64,000 nt of DNA from an uncultured Bacteroidales bacterium (GTDB lineage Bacteria; Bacteroidota; Bacteroidia; Bacteroidales; UBA932): assembly GCA_946410455.1 (NCBI GenBank), contig CAMKAJ010000008.1, positions 22,205 to 86,204 of the forward strand, given 5' to 3'. Shown in pieces: positions 47,049 to 54,068 of this stretch. The translations under genes and the position numbers were made by a program. Position 1 is the stretch's first letter; every line of letters begins with the position of its first letter. The notes under the pieces are model-generated. The model did not search any database. It had not been told where the DNA came from and saw only the letters and a program-made list of their open reading frames with translations.

Positions 47049-48358
47049 GAATAAAGAGATTTGACGTCCCGCTAAGGACCTCTACTGCAAAAGTACGGGA
47101 GATTGCCTCCCTGGCAGATGCCGAATATACGCTTATCTACACCCGCACCACGGAGCTTTCCTGGGTGCAGTTCGGGCTGGAACGGCTGCTCCAGATAGCA
47201 GACGACAGTTCCGCCGCCATGATATACGCAGACCACTTCGACGGCGACACTCCGTCTCCCGTAATCGACTACCAACTGGGGTCGCTCCGAGACGACTTCG
47301 ACTTTGGCGGCGTGCAGCTTTACCGCACATCCCTTCTGAGGAAAGCCGTAGAGCAGATGGACGAGGAATACGAGTTCGCAGCTCTGTATGATTTGCGTCT
47401 GAGAGTTTCTGCGATGGGCCCCCTCGTGCATGTGAACGAACTGCTTTATTACGAGATAGAAACCGATAAGCGGGATTCCGGAGAGAAGCTCTTCGATTAT
47501 GTAGATCCGCGCAACCGTGCAGTGCAGATAGAGATGGAGCGTGCCTGTACGGCTCACCTGAAGCGTATCGGAGGCTGGCTCGCTCCCTCATTCAAAGAAG
47601 TTGACCTGAGCAAAGGAGAATTCCCGGTAGAGGCCAGCGTGGTAATTCCCTGCAAGAACCGCGCACGTACAATTGGAGACGCCATACGCTCGGCGCTTTC
47701 CCAGAAGACCGACTTCCCATACAATGTGATAGTTGCAGATGATAACAGCGACGACGGCACCATTGACGTAATACGTTCATTTACCGACGATCCTCGGCTG
47801 ATTTACATTGCCCAGGACAAGAGCTACCATGCCATAGGCGGCAACTGGAACGCAGCTCTTCATCATCCGGAGTGCGGACGCTTTGCCCTGCAGCTCGATT
47901 CCGACGACGTTTATTCCGACGAGCACACGGTGCAGAAATTCGTGGATGCCTTCCGCGAGCAGGGCTGCGCGATGGTGGTAGGTACCTACCGCATAACCGA
48001 CTTCGAGCTTAACGAGCTTCCCCCTGGAATCATCGACCATCGCGAATGGACACCCGAGAACGGGCGCAACAACGCCCTGCGCGTCAACGGTTTGGGTGCT
48101 CCGCGCGGGTTCTGGACACCGCTGCTGCGGGAGCTCAACTTCCCCACCACTAAATACGGCGAGGATTACGCAGTAGGGCTCCGCGTCAGCCGCGAGTACC
48201 AGATCGGGCGTATCTACGATGTTATGTACAATTGCCGCCGCTGGGGAGGCAACTCCGACAGCCAGCTCGACATAGAGAGCGTCAACCGCAACAATCTGTA
48301 CAAAGACCGCATCCGCACCTGGGAACTTGAGGCGCGGATTGCGATGAATAGAGAATAG
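47045..48358 (+). CDS. Family 2 glycosyltransferase with an extra N-terminal GT-like region
   Basis: 437 residues. Residues about 195-400 are a GT-A fold: VEASVVIPCKNRARTIGDAI, ADDNSDDGT and the metal-binding QLDSDDVYSDE (DxD-like). Residues 1-190 look like a second, degenerate GT-2 domain that starts within the fold (YADHFDGD, YDLRLRVSAMG). It lies at the end of the galM-cstA operon. It transfers a sugar from a nucleotide donor; acceptor unknown. Similar proteins in Bacteroidales lie next to galactose genes, so a role in storage or glycan assembly is possible. Confidence 0.8.
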   Translation: MRIKRFDVPLRTSTAKVREIASLADAEYTLIYTRTTELSWVQFGLERLLQIADDSSAAMIYADHFDGDTPSPVIDYQLGSLRDDFDFGGVQLYRTSLLRKAVEQMDEEYEFAALYDLRLRVSAMGPLVHVNELLYYEIETDKRDSGEKLFDYVDPRNRAVQIEMERACTAHLKRIGGWLAPSFKEVDLSKGEFPVEASVVIPCKNRARTIGDAIRSALSQKTDFPYNVIVADDNSDDGTIDVIRSFTDDPRLIYIAQDKSYHAIGGNWNAALHHPECGRFALQLDSDDVYSDEHTVQKFVDAFREQGCAMVVGTYRITDFELNELPPGIIDHREWTPENGRNNALRVNGLGAPRGFWTPLLRELNFPTTKYGEDYAVGLRVSREYQIGRIYDVMYNCRRWGGNSDSQLDIESVNRNNLYKDRIRTWELEARIAMNRE

Positions 48359-48366
48359 CCACGGGG

Positions 48367-50607
48367 CTACTCGGCCTCCAGCACGAATACGGCGCTGGAG
48401 CTGGCCTCACTGAACGAAGGATTGAAGCCGCCCTGCGAGAGGAAATCAGCGTCGAAGCTCTTACCGTTCCCCCACCAGCAGCTCCGGTCTACATTCTGCT
48501 CCGTCACCTTGTACTTGAGGGACGGATCCAGGCCCTGCAGACGGAAAACATGCGAACCCCTTGAGCGGTTCTGGTAGCGCAGGCAGTAGGTAAAGACCAC
48601 CGCCCTGCGCTTGTCTTGTGACACATACATAAGTGCGTAGAAATCACCGTCATAAGGTGATGCCAGACGGTACAGGTCGCCGCTGAACACAAGGTCGCGG
48701 TACTGCTTGTAGGAGCTAATGCAGCGGTCTGCAAGGGCTCGCTCCTCGGCACTCAGGCTCTTGGGCTGCAGCTCCATGCCGAGCCTGCCGGAGGATGCCA
48801 CGTCGAAGCGGAACTTAAGCGAGGTTACATTTCCCGTCTGGTGGTTGGGCACCGCAGAAACATGCGCCGCCATGATGCAGGGCGGATATACCAGCGAGGT
48901 AGCCCACTGGATGCGGGTACGGGAAATGGCATCCGAGTTATCGCTGGGCCATACCTCGTTGAACCAGCGCATGGAGCCATAATCTACGCGGCTGCCGCCT
49001 GCCGAGCAGCACTGCACTATGAGCTGAGGGTACTTCTCCCTCATACGGCGGCATACGTTGTAGTAGCCCTGTATGTACTCCACAAAGAAGCGGTCCTGCT
49101 CCGCGCCCAGATAGGGGCTGCCGAAAGACATGATGCGGCGGTTGCTGTCCCACTTGATATAGTCGATATTGGGAGAAAGCGACACCGTACGATCGAACAC
49201 GCCGAACACGAAATCCTGCACTGCCGGATTGGAGAGGTCCAGTATCCACTGGTTGCGGGACTCATGTATCTGCCGCCCAGGGCTCTGCACGATCCAGTCT
49301 GGATGCTCGCGGGCAAGGTTGGAATCGGGGTTCACCATCTCAGACTCGATCCAGATGCCGAACTTCAGCCCCTTGGAGTGGGCGTAAGAGGCCACGTAAT
49401 CTATGCCCTCGGGGATCTTGTTGGTGTTCACTTCCCAATCGCCCAGTCCCGCCTTGTCGTTGTTGCGCGGGTGCTCCAGGCCAAACCAGCCGTCGTCCAG
49501 CACGAACATCTCAAGTCCCATGGCTGCGGCATCGTCTATCATACGCAGAAGTGTCTCGGTAGTGAAGCTGAAGTAGGCTCCCTCCCAGCTGTTGAGCAGC
49601 GTAGGATTTACCTTTCCGCCGTTCCAGACGCTGTATTTGCGGGCCCAGCGGTGCAGGTTGCGGGAGGCTCCGCCGGCGCCCTCGCAGCTCCAGGTGTATA
49701 TCATCTCTGGAGTCTCGAATTCGGCCCCGGCCGCCAAAGGATAAGCAGATGCAAATGGGTTGATACCTGATACTATATTTAATCTGTCGCTCTGGCCGAT
49801 CTGGAAGCTGATGCGGTAATTACCAGACCAGGCAAGAGCGCCTGCCACCACCTCTCCGGATGTCTCGCTGAAGCTCTTGCCCAACGTGAGCAGGAACGAA
49901 GGGTTGCAGTCCTGAGTAGTCTGAGTCCCCCGACGAGACTCGAGCACCTTGGCATCGTGGGTAAGCAATTCCTGATCTACCTGCATCTCGTTGGCCCAGC
50001 CTCCATAAAAATGGGTCAGAAGATAATCGTCCGAGACAAGATTCAAGGAAGCAGAAGCGTAGTTGCGCAGAGTAATTTGAGCCTTTCCGGCATTTCGTAT
50101 TATACTGTGCATAAGTATCACATCCTCAGCTTGATGAGCATTATATACGAGATCTACTTCCAGTGCCGTAACATAGTCTTTGAGATGAATCACGGTGCTT
50201 ATTATGTCATCATGGGCATGTACGTCTGAGTTCACAAAATAGAGCTCTGTATTCTGGGAGCCGTCTGCATATTCTACATGCAGGGCATCATAGCCATTGA
50301 ACCGACCGCCAGCGGCAGGATACGCCGAAGGGTCTTCGTAGTTATGATTACCGCCAAAACGGAAACGTAAGAATTGATCCGGTTCCCCCGCCTTGGCGCC
50401 ATAATGAAGGGTGCGCACCGTCCCCTGCTTATCCACCTGAAGAATCAACTGCGTATTTGCCGTCTCAACTGGGATAATCTGGGGAGTCACGGCCGGCAGC
50501 TGCACGGTAGTGTGCGTGAACTTCTGCGGTTTCTTACGCGCCTGGGCAGGCAGGACGGCCAGCAGCAAAGCAGCAAGGACAAGGATTTGAGCAACTCTTC
50601 TCATCAT
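48367..50607 (-). CDS. GH36 alpha-galactosidase, exported
   Basis: 746 residues. A signal peptide ends near residue 23. An N-terminal beta-sandwich leads into the (beta/alpha)8 barrel: nucleophile Asp in YIKWDSNR (normally WDMNR) and acid/base Asp in WPSDNSD (normally WTSDNTD), plus the CSAGGSRVD loop. It hydrolyses terminal alpha-1,6-galactose from melibiose, raffinose or galactomannan outside the cytoplasm. It converges with the mutarotase-transporter operon (8-base gap), which would handle the released galactose. Own -7 box upstream. No SusC/SusD pair is present. Confidence 0.93.
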   Translation of the reverse strand: MMRRVAQILVLAALLLAVLPAQARKKPQKFTHTTVQLPAVTPQIIPVETANTQLILQVDKQGTVRTLHYGAKAGEPDQFLRFRFGGNHNYEDPSAYPAAGGRFNGYDALHVEYADGSQNTELYFVNSDVHAHDDIISTVIHLKDYVTALEVDLVYNAHQAEDVILMHSIIRNAGKAQITLRNYASASLNLVSDDYLLTHFYGGWANEMQVDQELLTHDAKVLESRRGTQTTQDCNPSFLLTLGKSFSETSGEVVAGALAWSGNYRISFQIGQSDRLNIVSGINPFASAYPLAAGAEFETPEMIYTWSCEGAGGASRNLHRWARKYSVWNGGKVNPTLLNSWEGAYFSFTTETLLRMIDDAAAMGLEMFVLDDGWFGLEHPRNNDKAGLGDWEVNTNKIPEGIDYVASYAHSKGLKFGIWIESEMVNPDSNLAREHPDWIVQSPGRQIHESRNQWILDLSNPAVQDFVFGVFDRTVSLSPNIDYIKWDSNRRIMSFGSPYLGAEQDRFFVEYIQGYYNVCRRMREKYPQLIVQCCSAGGSRVDYGSMRWFNEVWPSDNSDAISRTRIQWATSLVYPPCIMAAHVSAVPNHQTGNVTSLKFRFDVASSGRLGMELQPKSLSAEERALADRCISSYKQYRDLVFSGDLYRLASPYDGDFYALMYVSQDKRRAVVFTYCLRYQNRSRGSHVFRLQGLDPSLKYKVTEQNVDRSCWWGNGKSFDADFLSQGGFNPSFSEASSSAVFVLEAE

Positions 50608-50631
50608 GATTCAGTGTTATTTTGTATCGGA

Positions 50632-50639
50632 CAAATATA
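50632..50639 (-). promoter_or_regulatory. -7 promoter box for the alpha-galactosidase
   Basis: Minus strand TATATTTG, 24 bases before the ATG at 50607. Confidence 0.6.
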
Positions 50640-50702
50640 CGATTTATTTATCAAGGACGCGAAATAATTACTCAAGGGCTATTGTTTTTTGTTTTTTCTT
50701 AT

Positions 50703-50710
50703 TATATTTG
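50703..50710 (+). promoter_or_regulatory. -7 promoter box for the trp leader-trpB transcript
   Basis: TATATTTG, with TTG at 50682-50684 about 18 bases upstream as a -33 element. Transcription should start at about 50716, right before the leader-peptide ATG. Confidence 0.7.
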
Positions 50711-50717
50711 CCGGAGA

Positions 50718-50783
50718 ATGTACAAGAATAGCAACAAGTTTTATTGGTGGCGTCTGAGCGTTTTTCCCGGTCAGACTCTATAG
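50718..50783 (+). CDS. trpL: Trp leader peptide with tandem Trp codons
   Basis: 21 residues: MYKNSNKFYWWRLSVFPGQTL, then TAG. The two adjacent UGG codons (50745-50750) lie directly before RNA segment 1 of an attenuator. When charged tRNA-Trp is scarce the ribosome would stall there. The ORF begins at the predicted transcription start, so it is translated from a leaderless or nearly leaderless mRNA. Two Trp in 21 residues, side by side and so placed, are very unlikely by chance. Translation itself is inferred. Confidence 0.82.
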   Translation: MYKNSNKFYWWRLSVFPGQTL

Positions 50784-50835
50784 TTGCGTACACAATGGCA
50801 GGCTGAGCCCTGCATAGAGATACAAGAGGCTGTCC
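50752..50835 (+). promoter_or_regulatory. Transcription attenuator: alternative RNA hairpins before trpB
   Basis: Segment 1 (GTCTGA, 50752-50757) pairs with segment 2 (TCAGAC, 50771-50776). Segment 2, extended to GGTCAGACTC (50769-50778), can instead pair with segment 3 (GAGGCTGTCC, 50826-50835) at 8 of 10 positions. Segment 3 otherwise pairs with segment 4 (50841-50851) to form the terminator. A ribosome stalled on the Trp codons would cover segment 1, free segment 2 and so prevent the terminator. Confidence 0.75.
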
Positions 50836-50860
50836 GGATTCGGGCAGCCTCGTTTTTTTT
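50826..50860 (+). terminator. Attenuator terminator before trpB
   Basis: GAGGCTG pairs with CAGCCTC and CCG with CGG around GATT (one mismatched pair), followed by G and eight T. It ends 29 bases before the trpB ATG. Confidence 0.88.
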
Positions 50861-50889
50861 GATTTATAAACAATTAAATATATAGTGCC

Positions 50890-52254
50890 ATGAGACAGAA
50901 AAAATTCATGCTTCCGGAATCCGAGATTCCTACCCATTACTTCAACATCCAGGCGGTGATGCCCAACAAGCCCCTGCCTTTCCTTAACCCGGCCACGCAC
51001 GAGCCCATGAAGAGCGAAGACCTCTACCCCCTGTTCAGCAAGGCCTGCGCCGATCAGGAGTTCAACCAGACGGAAGAATGGATTCCTATCCCGGAGGCGG
51101 TGCGCGAGCAATATGCCGCATATCGCTGCACCCCGCTTGTGCGCGCATACGAACTCGAAGAGGCCCTCGGCACTCCTGCACATATATATTTCAAGAACGA
51201 GAGCGTATCCCCAGCCGGAAGCCACAAACTCAACTCCGCCATTGCCCAAGCATATTATGCTAAACAAGAAGGAGTTACTAACCTTACAACCGAAACCGGG
51301 GCTGGCCAGTGGGGCGGCGCACTGAGTTATGCCACCAAGAAATTCGGCATAGATTGCGCCGTATATATGGTAAAGGTAAGCTACGAGCAGAAGCCCTTCC
51401 GGCGCAGCATCATGCAGGCCTTCGGAGCAGCTGTAACTCCCTCTCCGTCAATGAGTACACGCGCCGGCAAGGATATCCTTACCCGCAATCCCAACGACCG
51501 TGGTTCCCTGGGATGCGCCATCTCCGAGGCTATAGAACTCGCCCTCACTACTCCCAACTGCAAATACGCCCTTGGATCTGTTCTGAACCATGTGTGCTTG
51601 CACCAGACCGTCATCGGGCTGGAAGCCGAGAAGCAGATGGAGCTGGCAGGAGAGTATCCCGACATTGTAATTGCCTGTTTTGGCGGCGGTTCCAACTTCT
51701 GCGGACTGGCCCTGCCGTTCATGCGCCACACCATCCAGGAGGGTCGCAAAACACGCTTCATCGCAGCAGAGCCATTCTCCTGCCCCAAGCTCACCCGTGG
51801 TAAATTTGAGTACGACTACGGCGACGAGGCCGGTATGACTCCCCTGCTTCCAATGTTCACCCTCGGCCATGACTTCAAGCCTGCCTCCATCCATGCAGGC
51901 GGCCTGCGCTATCATGGCGCCGGTGTGGTGCTTTCCCAGCTGATGAAAGACGGATATATGGAAGCTGTTGACATTGAGCAGCTTGAATCCTTCAGCGCCG
52001 GCGTTCTTTTTGCTCGTACGGAGGGTATTATTCCTGCCCCGGAGAGTTGCCATGCAATAGCCGCCACCATCAAAGAGGCCCTCAAATGCAAAGAAACCGG
52101 CGAGGCCAAGAACATCCTCTTCTGCCTCTCCGGCCACGGCTTCGTAGACATGGCTTCCTACGACAAGTATTTCTCCGGCGAAATGCAGAACTACCACGTC
52201 TCCGACGAAGACATCGCCCGCTTCATCGCCAGCGCCGATGCGTTGAATAAATAA
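50890..52254 (+). CDS. trpB: Tryptophan synthase beta chain, TrpB2 type
   Basis: 454 residues, the long TrpB2 form (TrpB1 is about 400). The PLP lysine lies in PAGSHKLNSA, TETGAGQWGGAL is the conserved loop and CFGGGSNFCG binds the cofactor phosphate. It condenses indole with L-serine to make tryptophan. No trpA or other trp gene is adjacent; TrpB2 is often separate from the operon and may salvage free indole. The attenuator in front ties expression to the cell's tryptophan supply, which supports a real role in tryptophan synthesis. Confidence 0.93.
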   Translation: MRQKKFMLPESEIPTHYFNIQAVMPNKPLPFLNPATHEPMKSEDLYPLFSKACADQEFNQTEEWIPIPEAVREQYAAYRCTPLVRAYELEEALGTPAHIYFKNESVSPAGSHKLNSAIAQAYYAKQEGVTNLTTETGAGQWGGALSYATKKFGIDCAVYMVKVSYEQKPFRRSIMQAFGAAVTPSPSMSTRAGKDILTRNPNDRGSLGCAISEAIELALTTPNCKYALGSVLNHVCLHQTVIGLEAEKQMELAGEYPDIVIACFGGGSNFCGLALPFMRHTIQEGRKTRFIAAEPFSCPKLTRGKFEYDYGDEAGMTPLLPMFTLGHDFKPASIHAGGLRYHGAGVVLSQLMKDGYMEAVDIEQLESFSAGVLFARTEGIIPAPESCHAIAATIKEALKCKETGEAKNILFCLSGHGFVDMASYDKYFSGEMQNYHVSDEDIARFIASADALNK

Positions 52255-52268
52255 GGCGAGTAAGGGCC

Positions 52269-52353
52269 AGCAGACAGACCGGAAGGAGCTATAACCCCAT
52301 CATAAAAGGATATTCACAGCCCCTTCCGTTGATGCTGCCTGCCTTTCTTCGTA
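52269..52353. repeat. Long interrupted hairpin between trpB and the TIGR04076 gene
   Basis: CGGAAGG pairs with CCTTCCG, flanked by GCT/AGC and an outer GGCCAGCAG against CTGCCTGCC. There is no T-run, so a terminator role for the two convergent genes is only possible. Confidence 0.4.
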
Positions 52354-52387
52354 TTCGCAGTCGGGGCAGATATGTATGACTAAGGCC

Positions 52388-52690
52388 TTATGGAATTACT
52401 TCCAAGTAGAAGCTGAATGGCCGGAAGCCGTCGTTACAGCTGATCATGGCGCTCATGGGGTTCTTCATCCAACCGTCGTAGAAATTGCCTTCTCCCCTGG
52501 CAAGGGACTCTACGAATTCACGCATGGAGTACCAGGCTGAAGGGCACATCCCCTCGGGGCTCTTGCCATCAATGGAAACCCACTGCTGCCCTTCCAGCAC
52601 ATCACAGGCATGCTCGATGTGGTTTTCGTATTTCTCCATCAAGTCGTGGTAGACTGTCTGCCGGACGGCTGTGATAAGAACTTTGTTCAT
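52388..52690 (-). CDS. TIGR04076 family protein
   Basis: 100 residues from the ATG at 52690 (MNKVLITAVRQT); the open frame above it is AT-rich leader. The C-terminal signature CNDGFRPFSFYLE with an upstream EGMCPSAWYSMREFVESLARGEG matches TIGR04076, a small family of anaerobes with unknown function, possibly a metal- or ligand-binding fold because of its conserved cysteines. Two of those cysteines remain here. Confidence 0.8.
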   Translation of the reverse strand: MNKVLITAVRQTVYHDLMEKYENHIEHACDVLEGQQWVSIDGKSPEGMCPSAWYSMREFVESLARGEGNFYDGWMKNPMSAMISCNDGFRPFSFYLEVIP

Positions 52691-52740
52691 AACGTTTTTT
52701 ATACCATGCGAAGATAGGAATTTTCGGTGAAAAATATTTG

Positions 52741-52748
52741 TATCTTTG
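52741..52748 (+). promoter_or_regulatory. -7 promoter box before the broken small-peptide gene
   Basis: TATCTTTG, 19 bases before the ATG at 52768. Confidence 0.5.
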
Positions 52749-52767
52749 CGCGAGCTAATCTTCATTT

Positions 52768-52887
52768 ATGGACAAATAGAAATATCGTTCCCCACATTGT
52801 TGGACAGATGAATTGATTCTCGAAGGCATTATAGCTGAAAGTAATACGGAGCTCATCGACGACGGCGAAGAGCATGATTGGGTTTAA
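52768..52887 (+). pseudogene. Small Bacteroidales peptide gene with an in-frame amber codon
   Basis: Starts MDK, then TAG at 52777-52779, then KYRSPHCWTDELILEG and on to DDGEEHDWV in the same frame, ending TAA at 52887. The pattern (basic start, Y-x-S/A-P, a hydrophobic middle, acidic tail ending DW) is that of the many 35-50 residue peptides encoded before surface-lipoprotein genes in this order. Codon 4 is probably a mutated Lys, Gln or Glu codon. There is no alternative ATG, so it is likely silent. Confidence 0.6.
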
Positions 52888-52900
52888 AAAGGCATGCACT

Positions 52901-53233
52901 ATGAGTAAGCTCTTTTCTTTCTGCATGCTGCTGGCGGTAGCAACAGCCTGCTCAGGTTATACGGAGATGACGTTACTGTTTTTTAACCTTCCGGTCCGCC
53001 GGTACGACTTCCATTTCTCTTTCCAACTATGGCTCGAATGCCCCAGTGCTGTTCTACTCTACAGACAAGACTACTTGGAAACGATGGGACTATTCCGCGC
53101 TGAATTCTTCTTCAAGGGCAAGCCCAGCTTGGCCCCCAAGATACCTTCTGTTTCATTCAAAGGCTCCGGCCGCTGTGATACCAAAGAGACTATCAATAAG
53201 GAAAGAGCAGCGTTCTTGAGGTTTTGTGATTAG
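52901..53233 (+). pseudogene. Frameshifted surface lipoprotein remnant
   Basis: The ATG at 52901 starts a lipoprotein signal (MSKLFSFCMLLAVATAC). Shortly after, the meaningful frame changes: TVF ends at a T6 run (52979-52984), and the next frame reads TSISLSNYGSNAPVLFYSTD and TTWKRWDYSALN, a segment typical of beta-sandwich surface domains. One added T would join the last two; a second shift is needed to connect the signal peptide. So at least one, probably two, frame losses. Confidence 0.55.
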
Positions 53234-53260
53234 CGGAACGTGCACTATCTTTCACACGCG

Positions 53261-53370
53261 CCGTCGAATGTAAATTATTTAATATCAGTGTTTTACGCAA
53301 AGTCGCCCGAGCGTTTTCACCCGGGCGATTCTATGTAAGTAGTTAAATCAAAGGCAATTACATTCGACGG
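53261..53370. repeat. 110-bp palindromic element upstream of tRNA-Ser
   Basis: The 13-base ends CCGTCGAATGTAA and TTACATTCGACGG are perfect inverted repeats. The inner parts pair again (ATTTAA/TTAAAT) and the centre has TCGCCCG...CGGGCGA. The gap 53234-53445 holds nothing else but the tRNA promoter. Confidence 0.6.
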
Positions 53371-53427
53371 GCAGAAAACTTTTTACGCACAAAACGACGA
53401 TACGGTTGCAATTATTCAAAAAGTTGT

Positions 53428-53435
53428 TAACTTTG
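53428..53435 (+). promoter_or_regulatory. -7 promoter box for tRNA-Ser
   Basis: TAACTTTG, 10 bases before the first base of the tRNA, matching TAnnTTTG. Confidence 0.65.
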
Positions 53436-53445
53436 CAACCGAAAA

Positions 53446-53533
53446 GGAAAGATGCTCGAGTGGCTGAAGAGGCACGTCTGGAAAGCGTGTGGCCGCCTAA
53501 AGCGGCTCCAGGGTTCGAATCCCTGTCTTTCCG
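53446..53533 (+). tRNA. tRNA-Ser(GGA)
   Basis: 88 bases with a long variable arm, as in type II tRNAs. The acceptor stem pairs GGAAAGA with TCTTTCC, the discriminator is G, the anticodon stem CACGT/GCGTG holds loop CTGGAAA with anticodon GGA, and the T arm holds GGTTCGAATCC. It reads UCC/UCU codons. No CCA is encoded. Its 3' 64 bases serve as the left attachment site of the island. Confidence 0.95.
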
Positions 53534-53534
53534 C
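53471..53534 (+). repeat. attL: 64-bp direct repeat in tRNA-Ser
   Basis: Identical over 64 bases to 60471-60534, exactly 7000 bases apart. It runs from the anticodon arm to one base past the discriminator. Confidence 0.92.
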
Positions 53535-53573
53535 AGAAGTAACCGCTGATAATCAATAGGTTACGCCAAGAAT

Positions 53574-53619
53574 AAAGTCTTTTTTGAGTGGTTTCGACCG
53601 CAAAAAAAAGACTTTTTTT
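53574..53619. terminator. Strong bidirectional hairpin just inside the island
   Basis: AAAGTCTTTTTT pairs with AAAAAAGACTTT, with an inner GTGGT-TTCG-ACCGC hairpin and T-runs on both sides. It probably ends the tRNA-Ser transcript, replacing the terminator displaced by the island. Confidence 0.75.
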
Positions 53620-53682
53620 GGGGCATCTAGGGTACCATCTTGACCCCTCAATGAGCCAATCAGGACACAAGCGCTGAGTGTC

Positions 53683-53982
53683 GTGGAGGAGAATCTTGGT
53701 AATGAACACTTCAGCGTTGAGGACTTCGCCTCCTTCATGAATATGAGCCGGTCTAATCTGCATTTGAGGATGACGACGGTTTATGGCGCTTCAGCCACTT
53801 CTTTTATCCGACGGCTCCGTATAGAGAAATCCATGGAATACCTCAGGGAGGGAAAACTGAACATTGCGGAGACTGCTTATGCCGTGGGATTCGCTTCCGC
53901 CACTTATTTTGCCACGGCATTCAAGCAGGTTACCGGTATGAATCCTACGGAATGGAAACAGTCATGTAAGCAGAATGTATGA
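53683..53982 (+). pseudogene. AraC-type DNA-binding domain remnant
   Basis: 99 residues from GTG; related sequence (IRTQALSVVEENLG) continues a few codons upstream to a stop at 53641. It is a complete C-terminal AraC domain: HFSVEDFASFMNMSRSNLHLRM and LNIAETAYAVGFASATYFATAFKQ, ending in TGMNPTEWKQ. The opening matches the junction before the AraC domain of hybrid two-component regulators, so this is probably the 3' end of such a gene cut off at the island boundary. It could still be made as a small DNA-binding protein. Confidence 0.65.
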
Positions 53983-54068
53983 TAATTAAGAGAGTTCTCC
54001 CGCTCTTTAAACGGGAGAATATCACATTCTATTTGTGAGGAAAAGTTGGGTTCAGAGTTTGGGGCCAA

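Noticed and set aside
53497..53763. 88-codon minus-strand ORF over the tRNA-Ser end
   Set aside because: It runs through the tRNA and the attachment site; the antisense tRNA sequence explains its apparent conservation in databases.
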